A DNA stretch of 29,929 nt from a virus (IMGVR_UViG_3300027687_000045:1-29929); one strand, 5' to 3'; positions 23,013 to 28,570 are shown, counted from the stretch's first letter. The notes: generated by a model not told the origin, from the letters alone. Made by a program: numbers and translations.

Positions 23013-23650
23013 TCGAATATCATATCTAATTATCTATATTTCACAAGCACATAGTGTCTTAAAGGGAAGGGGGTATGTTTCTGCTATTATGGTATGTCGG
23101 TGTGCACTATATGGATGTTAGGGTAATCCAGACAATTGGGGGGTGGGGGGTATTATATTTGCCTATGTCAGAAATCGCACCTATTGTCCTAGTTAAGTAT
23201 GTTGATATGCATGATAGTATTAATGATAGTTAGTCATGCTGATAACAGTGATGCCTGACACACACTCTCTCATTGTACTCATAATGTAGATTATGCGACA
23301 ATACAATATGCTGATGAATTAGTAATATGAGAGCGATGCCCCTCCCCTACCCTACTGCCTAGAATTAAATCATAGCAATGCTAATCTGTTGTGCTGATGT
23401 GAATGAGTAAGTGCAGACCTAGATATATCTGTTGCTCTCAACCTGTCGGCAAAAGAGTGGCTAACACTGACACACATCACTACATCTAAGTGGCATCTCT
23501 AGCCTCATTAAAAGAGGTTTTATTTCTCTTCAGCTAGTCGAATAGGTTGTAAGTCTTGCTAGTCTCTATAGGTGTGATGGATACTCTAGATTGTTTACGA
23601 CTCTAATCTATCTCTATTTAGGCGTGACAATAATGGTTTGTAAAATGCCC

Positions 23651-23686
23651 TGAGATATTCACACAGTATATGTGAACTGTATCTCA
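23651..23686. promoter_or_regulatory. Bulged inverted repeat (operator or RNA hairpin)
   Basis: TGAGATA (23651-23657) pairs with TATCTCA (23680-23686), and inside it TTCACA (23658-23663) pairs with TGTGAA (23671-23676). A 3-nt bulge (CTG) sits on one side and the loop is 7 nt. This gives 13 bp of stem. It lies about 60 nt before the promoter-like site and 140 nt before the gene at 23828, so an operator is as likely as an RNA element. Confidence 0.5.
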
Positions 23687-23735
23687 TTGCAGAGATGATG
23701 AGATTAAGTACATAGTATTATGTAGGAAAAATATA

Positions 23736-23757
23736 TTTTGTTTTTACTATATAGTAG
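23736..23757 (+). promoter_or_regulatory. Promoter-like motif P1
   Basis: TTTGTTTTTACTATATAG (within 23736-23757) lies 70 nt before the first rightward gene and contains a 12-bp palindrome TACTATATAGTA. The same motif with two small insertions precedes the second rightward block at 25411. It does not form a normal sigma-70 -35/-10 pair. Confidence 0.4.
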
Positions 23758-23827
23758 TATGAGAGAGTAATCTGTAGTTGTTGCTATCTCATTCATTTAC
23801 AAGACTACATAAAAGGCGAAAATAATA

Positions 23828-24127
23828 ATGTTTAATAAACCATTAAATGAACTCACTCAAGATGAACAAAAGAAAGTAATACTAGAAGAGGTCAACAACT
23901 GGATGCAATCTAAGGATGCTCAGAGAATACAAGACCTACAGAGACCAGTGACAATAGTTAAGAGGCATGACTCATCTCATACTTCTTATAGGAAGTTATC
24001 ATTGGTTGATGCAATAGGTAGAATAGTTTTACTTGATTATGTCTTCTGCGAAAAAAAAGGAAAAGAATTTATAAAGGATTATGACTCAATCAAAAAGGTC
24101 AAAACTCTTCTTAACATTCTTAACTAA
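23828..24127 (+). CDS. 99-aa phage protein of unknown function
   Basis: This is the only rightward gene left of the TerS operon. It is charged and helical: MFNKPLNELTQDEQKKVIL, EEVNNWMQSKDAQRIQDLQR, HTSYRKLSLVDAIGRIVLL, ending in a Lys-rich helix (KVKTLLNILN). An AAAAGGCG site lies about 10 nt before the ATG, and motif P1 is 70 nt upstream. Its 3' end overlaps the 3' end of the leftward 70-aa gene by 42 nt, so the two transcripts are antisense there. No domain is recognised; a small host-takeover protein is possible from position only. Confidence 0.7.
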   Translation: MFNKPLNELTQDEQKKVILEEVNNWMQSKDAQRIQDLQRPVTIVKRHDSSHTSYRKLSLVDAIGRIVLLDYVFCEKKGKEFIKDYDSIKKVKTLLNILN

Positions 24128-24298
24128 CTTAACTGTACTTTCTGTATTGGGTTGTTGCTTCTTCCAACAATCCATGCAGAGAAATTTATTTAGATACTTG
24201 TTTCCAATTGGTGAGTCTTCCTTACTACAAACAGAGCAAGACTTATATCTCTTGAACTGTAGAGCATCTTCTCTTGTTGCAGTCTTATATGTAATCAT
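24086..24298 (-). CDS. 70-aa zinc-ribbon protein
   Basis: The product has two CxxC pairs: CSVC (residues 21-24) and CMDC (41-44), separated by KEDSPIGNKYLNKFL. This is the spacing of a small zinc ribbon of the type found in recombination-endonuclease and HNH-associated or other phage regulatory proteins. The N-terminus (TYKTATREDALQFKRYKSC) is basic and the C-terminus helical. ATG 24298 follows the 23-aa gene's TAA directly (TAAATG). It is the last gene of the TerS operon and overlaps the convergent gene. Confidence 0.75.
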   Translation of the reverse strand: MITYKTATREDALQFKRYKSCSVCSKEDSPIGNKYLNKFLCMDCWKKQQPNTESTVKLVKNVKKSFDLFD

Positions 24299-24370
24299 TT
24301 AGTCGTGGCATTCACAGTCATCTAAAATCTTTAAACATAAAACACAAATGTCTATGTCTTCATCTTCCAT
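24299..24370 (-). CDS. 23-aa miniprotein with CxxC and CxCH
   Basis: The frame starts at ATG 24370, overlapping the previous stop as TGATG, and ends TAA directly before the ATG of the 70-aa gene. The product is MEDEDIDICVLCLKILDD followed by CECHD: acidic, with four Cys and one His in 15 residues (Cys9, Cys12, Cys19, Cys21, His22). The tight packing of start and stop codons on both sides makes translation likely despite the small size. The Cys/His set could bind one zinc ion. Alternatively it only maintains translational coupling. Confidence 0.5.
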   Translation of the reverse strand: MEDEDIDICVLCLKILDDCECHD

Positions 24371-24510
24371 CAGTGAATGGTGTGGATTTGAAATTCAGCA
24401 ATAAATTCTATCTGCTCTTCATCAGTTGAAATACAAGTCGGACATTCTGTTCCATCGCAGTCCTGAACATCACAACAATTTACTTCACAGATACATTGGC
24501 ACTGAGACAT
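24370..24510 (-). CDS. 46-aa cysteine-rich miniprotein
   Basis: ATG 24510 overlaps the TerS stop as TAATG, and the TGA overlaps the next start as TGATG. The product has eight Cys in its first 27 residues: MSQCQCICEVNCCDVQDCDG then TECPTC. An acidic part (STDEEQIEFIAEFQ) and a short His-containing end follow. The CxCxC, CC and CxxC groupings resemble metal-binding microproteins. No export signal is present, so disulphide use is unlikely and metal binding more probable. No family is recognised. Confidence 0.65.
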   Translation of the reverse strand: MSQCQCICEVNCCDVQDCDGTECPTCISTDEEQIEFIAEFQIHTIH

Positions 24511-25073
24511 TAGTTAAGTTTCTTATCTTCAGCTTGCTGATTAGTTAAATCTAAATTTATAGAATTATAAAGTTCAGCAATATGCTCTTTTAATTTTGCT
24601 ACATCTGAGGTGTCAACACTTACGTGACCTGAGATGCTAGTTGGATTGCCTTGCAGTAGAGAAGATAGCTTTAAACTTTCTACTCCAACCTTAGTCATGT
24701 TTAATAGGTCTTGAACTTTTTCTATATTGTTTCCAATTCCTCCATCGAGTGCCTTGTTAACTTGCTCCAGTGCTTTATTTGCATTCTGAGATAATTTCTC
24801 AGCCATCAAAGTTAAGTCTTCAGATTTTTTTTCTATAGTTTTCTCAGTTGCAATTTGATTTGCTTTTAAATCTACAGACTCACATTGTGTCACCCAATCT
24901 TCTGCCTTCATGTGTCTGAAGATGGTTGCTAGGGATGGAACTTTCTTTTTGTTTTTGAATTTTATTAATAGTTCAGAATGCAATTTTCTAATACTTCTCT
25001 TTGACTTAGGTGTCTGAAAGTACATCTGTTTTATATCCTCACAGGATAAATCTCTAGACCTATTTGTTGGCAT
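24510..25073 (-). CDS. Probable terminase small subunit (DNA-binding)
   Basis: The 187-aa protein has a basic N-terminal part with helix-turn-helix character (RSRDLSCEDIKQMYFQTPKS, KRSIRKLHSELLIKF, VPSLATIFRHMKAEDWVTQC), in which SLATIFRHMKAEDW looks like the recognition helix. A helical central oligomerisation region (EDLTLMAEKLSQNANKALEQ, then DGGIGNNIEKVQDLLNMTK) and an acidic tail follow. N-terminal HTH plus helical core is the layout of small terminases, which bind pac or cos DNA. It is about 2 kb from TerL on the same strand, with an intervening non-coding stretch that could hold the recognition site. Other HTH DNA-binding roles are possible. Confidence 0.65.
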   Translation of the reverse strand: MPTNRSRDLSCEDIKQMYFQTPKSKRSIRKLHSELLIKFKNKKKVPSLATIFRHMKAEDWVTQCESVDLKANQIATEKTIEKKSEDLTLMAEKLSQNANKALEQVNKALDGGIGNNIEKVQDLLNMTKVGVESLKLSSLLQGNPTSISGHVSVDTSDVAKLKEHIAELYNSINLDLTNQQAEDKKLN

Positions 25074-25191
25074 GATAATATATAACTACTGTATTTTAGT
25101 ACTTTTTAATACTAGAACATTCCTAAAACACTTGTATTTCAATGTTATATTGGTGGTTGTAAGTGGTTGTTTATTTGTGTTATAGTTCTGT

Positions 25192-25350
25192 ATGAATAAA
25201 AATACCCACCTTGCAAATCTGAAAGTTATAATAGGATTTGCCTTATTGTTTATTGCTAGACTAGGAAATGTTAATGCACTTGCAGACCTCCAACATTTAG
25301 CGATAAGTAGTATTGGATTGAGTTCAATCAAAATAGCGTACTGCGAATAA
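25192..25350 (+). CDS. Possible 52-aa exported or membrane peptide
   Basis: The frame encodes MNKNTHLANLK, a hydrophobic stretch VIIGFALLFIARLGNVNALA that fits a signal peptide with an AxA-like cut, and a short remainder ending KIAYCE. There is no clear ribosome site before the ATG. A sigma-70-like -35/-10 pair ends about 6 nt upstream, which would give a nearly leaderless mRNA. The opposite strand frame (25086-25331) begins only with TTG and looks worse. Confidence 0.3.
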   Translation: MNKNTHLANLKVIIGFALLFIARLGNVNALADLQHLAISSIGLSSIKIAYCE

Positions 25351-25410
25351 TCAAGAAAACGCAGTATTACTAATTGAGGCAGTGGGGCAAGATGAACAAT
25401 AAAAAATTAA

Positions 25411-25433
25411 TTTGTTTATTACTATATAAGTAG
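25411..25433 (+). promoter_or_regulatory. Promoter-like motif P2
   Basis: TTTGTTTATTACTATATAAG, followed by TAG, matches motif P1 at 23736 apart from two single-base insertions. It lies 196 nt before the first gene of the rightward block. Two similar AT-rich motifs at the heads of two rightward units suggest a phage promoter class. Confidence 0.4.
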
Positions 25434-25536
25434 CATCTTGTACTGCAATAGGTCGACAAAGACTTAGTCAGCTTCCAAACCTGATTATGTTTCACTTAGA
25501 TTGAGTTGCAAAAATCAAAAACTTTTTTTCTTAAAA

Positions 25537-25606
25537 TAAATTTTTATGGATGCACATATTTAGTTGCATCCACAAACATTTATATGTTTGGGAGAGAAGA
25601 GTTAAT
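25537..25606 (+). repeat. Double-hairpin element E1
   Basis: Order: TAAATTTTTATG, hairpin 1 TGGATGCA (25547-25554) with TGCATCCA (25565-25572), 10-nt loop, then hairpin 2 CAAACAT (25573-25579) with ATGTTTG (25584-25590), TTAT loop. The ribosome site GGGAGAGAAGAG and ATG 25607 follow. E1 to E4 are homologous. E1 is the only copy without a preceding gene, so it may be the leader of the transcript. Confidence 0.85.
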
Positions 25607-25897
25607 ATGCTTAATCAAAATACAGAGACAACAAAAATTGTTTATACTAAAATCAAAACAGAACACGATAGCAAGTGGGGAAATATTTCTTATAAAGAAA
25701 AATTTAATCTTAAATTTAATGATACTGATGTTTCAGTAATCCATGACTTTTGGGATTGGAAGCCTTTTAAAAAACAAAACCCTCAAGCTATAGAAGACCT
25801 CAAAGAGCATATCTCTGAAGAATTACAAAAAGGAACTAAATCAAATTTTTTACCTTATTGTAATTTTGGAGCAAGTGTCACTTGGGAAGTAATATAA
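25607..25897 (+). CDS. 96-aa protein of unknown function (module after E1)
   Basis: ATG 25607 is chosen because it follows the ribosome site GGGAGAGAAGAG at the end of E1; a longer frame from 25550 would translate the hairpins. The protein is charged with several aromatics: MLNQNTETTKIVYTKIKTE, SKWGNISYKEKFNLKFNDTD, VSVIHDFWDWKPFKKQNP, an acidic/basic helix (AIEDLKEHISEELQKG) and YCNFGASVTWEVI. Its beta-rich core and central helix suggest a small folded domain. No family is recognised. The stop codon is part of E2. Confidence 0.8.
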   Translation: MLNQNTETTKIVYTKIKTEHDSKWGNISYKEKFNLKFNDTDVSVIHDFWDWKPFKKQNPQAIEDLKEHISEELQKGTKSNFLPYCNFGASVTWEVI

Positions 25898-25964
25898 ATT
25901 TTTATGAATGCACATACTTAGTTGCATTCACAAACATTTATATGTTTGGGAAGGAAGAGTTATT
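25895..25964 (+). repeat. Double-hairpin element E2
   Basis: It begins with the TAA stop of the previous gene inside TAAATTTTTATG. Hairpin 1 is TGAATGCA (25905-25912) with TGCATTCA (25923-25930); relative to E1 a G-C pair is replaced by A-T in both arms. Hairpin 2 is CAAACAT (25931-25937) with ATGTTTG (25942-25948). GGGAAGGAAGAG and ATG 25965 follow at the same distance as in E1. Confidence 0.88.
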
Positions 25965-26126
25965 ATGGAATGTGAAGATTGTAATAATCAAGGTTATGTT
26001 TTATCTAATAATGAAAAAGAGGAAAAAGACTTGCAGAAGTGTGACACCTGTCAGACTTTTGTATCAGACTGTGAAGCAAAGTTATTTGTTTTAGATTATA
26101 TTAAAAACAAAGGAAGGAATAAATAA
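25965..26126 (+). CDS. 53-aa zinc-knuckle-like protein
   Basis: ATG 25965 follows GGGAAGGAAGAG of E2; the longer frame from 25908 would translate the hairpin. The product has two CxxC pairs: CEDC (residues 3-6, followed by NNQGYV) and CDTC (26-29, QKCDTCQTF). CxxCxxxG resembles half of a DnaJ-type zinc module, and such mini-knuckles are common among small phage proteins. A further Cys35 precedes a helix. The stop overlaps the next ATG as TAATG. It probably binds one zinc ion; its partner is unknown. Confidence 0.78.
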   Translation: MECEDCNNQGYVLSNNEKEEKDLQKCDTCQTFVSDCEAKLFVLDYIKNKGRNK

Positions 26127-26410
26127 TGGAAGACAGATTAGCAATACTTATAAATAGAATAAAAAATAATCTTTTAGCTGAAAAAAAGATTATTGATAAT
26201 AAAGATGACACACATTTTGATTATGTAGATTATCATATTGATGAGTCTTATTTAGAAGGTTATCAAAAAGCGATAACCGATTTAGAAATCGTGATTAAAA
26301 CTATGGGAGAAGAAGAAAAAGAAAAGAAAGAAATGCAATCCATAGTAGACAGTTTTAATACTAAAAAATTTAATCCTGTCTTAGTAAAACTTATTAAGGA
26401 GACTAACTAA
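26126..26410 (+). CDS. 94-aa helical protein of unknown function
   Basis: The product is helical and Lys/Glu-rich: EDRLAILINRIKNNLLAEKK, then HFDYVDYHIDESYLEGYQKA, ITDLEIVIKTMGEEEKEKKE and a C-terminal helix VLVKLIKETN. The DYHIDESYLEGYQKAITDLE segment, a short loop followed by a helix, resembles small phage proteins with four-helix or coiled-coil folds. Both ends are TAATG overlaps. No family is recognised. Confidence 0.78.
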   Translation: MEDRLAILINRIKNNLLAEKKIIDNKDDTHFDYVDYHIDESYLEGYQKAITDLEIVIKTMGEEEKEKKEMQSIVDSFNTKKFNPVLVKLIKETN

Positions 26411-26613
26411 TGGATTATGAATTTAGAAATAGTCAGGAGGCATTTGAGAATGCTCTTAACTTAGGTAAGTTTACAGATGACTCTGAGGATGGCAGACAGT
26501 ATGTGGGTGGATGGATGTATATGTATAGCCTAGCTAATACTGATTACTTTAAGAATAGGAATGACAGGAAATATTTAACTGTCGAATATAAATCTATAAG
26601 TATACCTAGATAA
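26410..26613 (+). CDS. 67-aa protein of unknown function
   Basis: ATG 26410 overlaps the previous stop as TAATG. The product is acidic and aromatic: YEFRNSQEAFENALNLGKFT, DDSEDGRQYVGGWMYMYSLA, NTDYFKNRNDRKYLTVEYK. The sequence EFRNSQEAFENALNLGKF...YVGGWMYMY resembles small proteins in marine phages that carry an N-terminal helix and a YMYMxS-type motif. Function unknown. Its stop codon opens element E3. Confidence 0.78.
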   Translation: MDYEFRNSQEAFENALNLGKFTDDSEDGRQYVGGWMYMYSLANTDYFKNRNDRKYLTVEYKSISIPR

Positions 26614-26676
26614 ATTTTTATGAAAGCACATTGATGCTTTCACAAACATTTATATGTTTGGGAAGGAAGAGTTATT
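26611..26676 (+). repeat. Double-hairpin element E3
   Basis: It begins with the TAA stop of the 67-aa gene. Hairpin 1 is TGAAAGCA (26621-26628) with TGCTTTCA (26635-26642), 6-nt loop CATTGA; the T-A pair of E2 is replaced by A-T in both arms. Hairpin 2 is CAAACAT (26643-26649) with ATGTTTG (26654-26660), as in E2. GGGAAGGAAGAG and ATG 26677 follow. Confidence 0.88.
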
Positions 26677-26910
26677 ATGGAAATTAATTTACCTAATAAA
26701 ACTATTGAACTTAATGATGCAAAAGTTCATACAATTATGGATGGCTTAGATGAACTTATTATTAATATTGATAGCATGACATCTAATGAAAAAGATATGC
26801 GTGTTTATGATGATAAAGGAAAATTAAATAAATATGGCAAACAATGTGAAGATAAAAAACAAAATGCGATTGAACTTCATTGTCAATTGTATGACTATAT
26901 AACTAGATAA
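26677..26910 (+). CDS. 77-aa protein of unknown function (module after E3)
   Basis: The product MEINLPNKTIELNDAKVHTI continues with MDGLDELIINIDSMTSNEKD, a Lys/Asp-rich linker with KLNKYGKQCEDKKQNAIE and a helix LHCQLYDYITR. It contains two Cys but no CxxC. It is likely a small helical protein; no family is recognised. The ATG follows E3's ribosome site and the stop is the first codon of E4. Confidence 0.78.
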   Translation: MEINLPNKTIELNDAKVHTIMDGLDELIINIDSMTSNEKDMRVYDDKGKLNKYGKQCEDKKQNAIELHCQLYDYITR

Positions 26911-26981
26911 ATTTTGATGAATGCACATTGATGCATTCACCAACATTTATGTTGGAATTAACAATTAACAAGGAGAAATAT
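26908..26981 (+). repeat. Double-hairpin element E4 (diverged)
   Basis: It begins with the stop of the 77-aa gene (TAAATTTTGATG). Hairpin 1 is TGAATGCA (26918-26925) with TGCATTCA (26932-26939), loop CATTGA. Hairpin 2 is CCAACA (26940-26945) with TGTTGG (26950-26955); A-T is replaced by C-G in both arms relative to E1 to E3. It then diverges, with a longer leader and a strong AAGGAG site before ATG 26982. Confidence 0.85.
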
Positions 26982-27878
26982 ATGTTTGAAGTAAAAAAGA
27001 ATGAACTAACGCTTAGTGATAGTTTTAAATTTGATGTAGGACTAACACCGAATTATTATCGTGATGAAGTGGCAAATGAGTTTGTAAAAATACCTGAGAG
27101 TTTTCAGGTTATGGATACAACTAACAATGAGCCTATCAGCAATGCAATTGTAGGCTCTCAGTATAATCCTGATGCATACTACAAGATGATTGCCGTGCTT
27201 TCAGAGGCAATATTAAAAAGTAATATTTATGGAGAGTTTCATGTTCAAGACAGTCTCTTCGATGGTAAAGGGAAATTTGTCAGGGAAATTAGATTTCCAA
27301 ATCTTACTATTACACCAAAGACTAGAAAAGTTGGTGACATCATCGAATTTAGAATTCGATTTAGAACTAGCTTGGATGGGTCTTGGATGCACTTACTTGA
27401 AATTGCACCAATAAGACTAGCTTGTTTAAATGGACAGACTTCAGCAATTCATAAGCTGATGTTTGCAAATAAACACACATCAGGTTTCAGTGTAGATACT
27501 CTGAGAATAAATATTCAGAGTGGCATTGAAACTTTTCAGAGTATGGGAAGTTGGTTTGAGTCTCTATCTAATAGAGAAATTTCTGAGTCTAATGTCAGGG
27601 AAATTTTAAATACTACTTTATTTAAAAACCAAGTTAAGGCAAAAGCTGACCTAGATAAAAACAAGACTTATAATTGGATGATTAACCAATTCTATCAGGA
27701 GAGCAAAAACTTAGGCATGACTATGTACGCCTGTTATAATATGCTTACGCATTGGGCATCCCACACACCTCACGAACTTAGAACTAAAAGTACGAGAGTT
27801 CATCAGAGACAATACGATGACAATCAAAAAGTGCTTTTTGTTTTAAAGTCACCAGTGTGGAATAACTACATGAACTAA
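26982..27878 (+). CDS. DUF932-like phage protein
   Basis: ATG 26982 follows AAGGAG; an upstream start at 26928 would lie within E4. The 298-aa product has FKFDVGLTPNYYRDEVANEF, then YNPDAYYKMIAVLSEAILKS, a central core with FRIRFRTSLDGSWMHLLEIA and PIRLACLNGQTS (about residues 148-178), and HKLMFANKHTSGFSVDTLRI. The core pattern SLDGS...L...IRL.C.NG is that of the DUF932 (phage/plasmid-like) family, found in phages and plasmids in early accessory regions. Molecular function is unknown; links to DNA recombination or host takeover are only guesses from neighbourhoods. The C-terminus (TYNWMINQFYQESKNLGMTM, ending VLKSPVWNNYMN) is helical. Confidence 0.8.
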   Translation: MFEVKKNELTLSDSFKFDVGLTPNYYRDEVANEFVKIPESFQVMDTTNNEPISNAIVGSQYNPDAYYKMIAVLSEAILKSNIYGEFHVQDSLFDGKGKFVREIRFPNLTITPKTRKVGDIIEFRIRFRTSLDGSWMHLLEIAPIRLACLNGQTSAIHKLMFANKHTSGFSVDTLRINIQSGIETFQSMGSWFESLSNREISESNVREILNTTLFKNQVKAKADLDKNKTYNWMINQFYQESKNLGMTMYACYNMLTHWASHTPHELRTKSTRVHQRQYDDNQKVLFVLKSPVWNNYMN

Positions 27879-27890
27879 CAATAAGTTCTA

Positions 27891-27946
27891 ATGATTGCAT
27901 CTTCGGATGCAATCATCAGCACTTGCTGAAGATGGAAGGTAAAAAT
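27891..27946 (+). promoter_or_regulatory. Double-hairpin element E5 (unrelated sequence, same layout)
   Basis: Hairpin 1 is ATGATTGCATC (27891-27901) with GATGCAATCAT (27906-27916), 11 bp closed by a stable UUCG tetraloop. Hairpin 2 can form as TCAGC with GCTGA around ACTT (27916-27929). The ribosome site GGAAGG and ATG 27947 follow. Sequence differs from E1 to E4, but the order of two hairpins, then ribosome site, then start is the same. Confidence 0.8.
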
Positions 27947-28255
27947 ATGCTAGATAACAAATGGAAAGTTGGAAAGTATGTAGATTACAGAAATGTATTC
28001 ATACATCATTCCAAGCCATTGCCATTTGATGAGGGTGAGGAATACACAGACGATAAAAATGAAGCGTCACAAATTAGTGTATTCCTAGAGACTCATTACA
28101 AAGATGAGAATGGTGAAGAAGAGTCCATGTTTGATGTTGAATTTGAAAAAGAATTTGACATAAAAAAACTTGGATATGACAAAGCTAAAGACAAAGCTAT
28201 TTCTTATGCAATAAAACTTAGTAAGAAGTATGACATTGACTATGAGTGGTATTAA
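27947..28255 (+). CDS. 102-aa protein of unknown function (module after E5)
   Basis: ATG 27947 lies 7 nt after GGAAGG. The product begins MLDNKWKVGKYVDYRNVFIH, then KPLPFDEGEEYTDDKNEA, strands SQISVFLETHYKDENGEEES and FDVEFEKEFDIKKLGYDKAK, ending with the helix DKAISYAIKLSKKYDIDYEW. The alternation of strands followed by a helix suggests a small alpha/beta fold. No family is recognised. The next gene follows after 16 nt with AAAGGAGAG. Confidence 0.8.
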   Translation: MLDNKWKVGKYVDYRNVFIHHSKPLPFDEGEEYTDDKNEASQISVFLETHYKDENGEEESMFDVEFEKEFDIKKLGYDKAKDKAISYAIKLSKKYDIDYEWY

Positions 28256-28271
28256 TAAAGGAGAGTTAACA

Positions 28272-28442
28272 ATGACTAGTTTAAAAGAATATAATTTATG
28301 GGTTAAACCGAACAAAAAGTGTGGTGACTGTGATGTCGAGTACATTTGTTTTACCTGTGAAGCAGAACAAGTAAGGAATAAATATCCTGACGCAGTTTAT
28401 ACAGATGACTGTCAGTGGGATTTAAAGGAGAGTGAACAATGA
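28272..28442 (+). CDS. 56-aa CxxC protein
   Basis: ATG 28272 follows AAAGGAGAG. The product has two CxxC pairs, CGDC (residues 17-20) and CFTC (26-29), separated by DVEYI, and a later Cys. The tail is acidic and aromatic (DAVYTDDCQWDLKESEQ). It probably binds a zinc ion through the two close pairs. It overlaps the next gene as ATGA. It is one of five small CxxC-bearing proteins in this region. Confidence 0.78.
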   Translation: MTSLKEYNLWVKPNKKCGDCDVEYICFTCEAEQVRNKYPDAVYTDDCQWDLKESEQ

Positions 28443-28570
28443 ATGGTGCAGATTTATTTTTAATTTTAGCAGTTTTTTACTTGTGCTATAAATTAATACA
28501 ACAGTACAAGAAAGAAAAATCAGCAAGTAGAACTATTAAGATTACACATTATAAGGAAAGTGAACAATGA
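28439..28570 (+). CDS. 43-aa single-span membrane peptide
   Basis: The frame starts at ATG 28439, overlapping the previous TGA, and its TGA overlaps the next ATG. The product starts MNGADLFLILAVFYLCYKLI (hydrophobic residues 5-20), followed by a basic, helical tail (QQYKKEKSASRTIKITHYKE). It is probably anchored in the inner membrane with the tail in the cytoplasm. The ATGA overlaps on both sides, with GGAGAG and GGAAAG sites upstream, support translation. Confidence 0.7.
   Translation: MNGADLFLILAVFYLCYKLIQQYKKEKSASRTIKITHYKESEQ

Larger units (their letters stand above)
23013..23827. other. Gene-poor 815-nt region between terL and terS operons
   Basis: No convincing gene is seen. Only very short reading frames occur; the longest (plus, 23075-23233, 52 codons, after AAGGGAAGGGGG) has an unlikely product with GGWG from the G-runs. 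The stretch contains two G6 runs (about 23138-23151), a C-rich run (about 23339-23355), three copies of TGCTGAT at 23237, 23309 and 23392, an imperfect 36-nt inverted repeat and a promoter-like site. Composition is less AT-rich than the genes. Candidates are a replication origin or a packaging site; the sequence does not prove either. Confidence 0.6.
25074..25536. other. Divergent control region between TerS operon and rightward block
   Basis: About 460 nt separate the leftward start at 25073 from the first repeat element at 25537. It contains one weak plus-strand frame (25192-25350), a 7-bp hairpin TACTGCG / CGCAGTA (25339-25366), promoter-like motif P2 (25411) and T-runs near 25523. A sigma-70-like pair TTGTAA, 17 nt, TTATAG lies at about 25158-25186 on the plus strand. 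No tRNA or attachment site is evident. Confidence 0.5.

Noticed and set aside
23075-23233. 52-aa plus-strand frame in the gene-poor region
   Set aside because: Although a purine-rich ribosome-like site precedes it, the product includes codons forced by G-runs and shows no protein-like pattern; it stays only a possibility.
2042-23456. 14-nt string CTGTCGGCAAAAGA shared by the S74 fibre gene and the gene-poor region
   Set aside because: One shared 14-mer is about what chance gives in 30 kb, and there is no structural context linking the two.
25086-25331. 81-aa minus-strand frame upstream of the TerS-like gene
   Set aside because: It starts only with TTG without a ribosome site, the composition is not protein-like, and it lies opposite a more plausible plus-strand frame and control region.
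25339-25500. tRNA gene or attachment site in the divergent region
   Set aside because: A 7-bp hairpin is present, but there is no T-arm-like GGTTCGA sequence or cloverleaf, and no integrase in the window.
25550-25964. Starts at 25550 and 25908 giving a shared N-terminus MHI(F/L)SCIHKHLYVWE
   Set aside because: The similarity comes from the repeated hairpin DNA. Ribosome sites point to the starts at 25607 and 25965, and E3 and E4 do not keep the frame.
25537-26981. CRISPR array
   Set aside because: The repeats are 66-74 nt, differ in stems, and are separated by protein-coding genes of varied length rather than uniform spacers.
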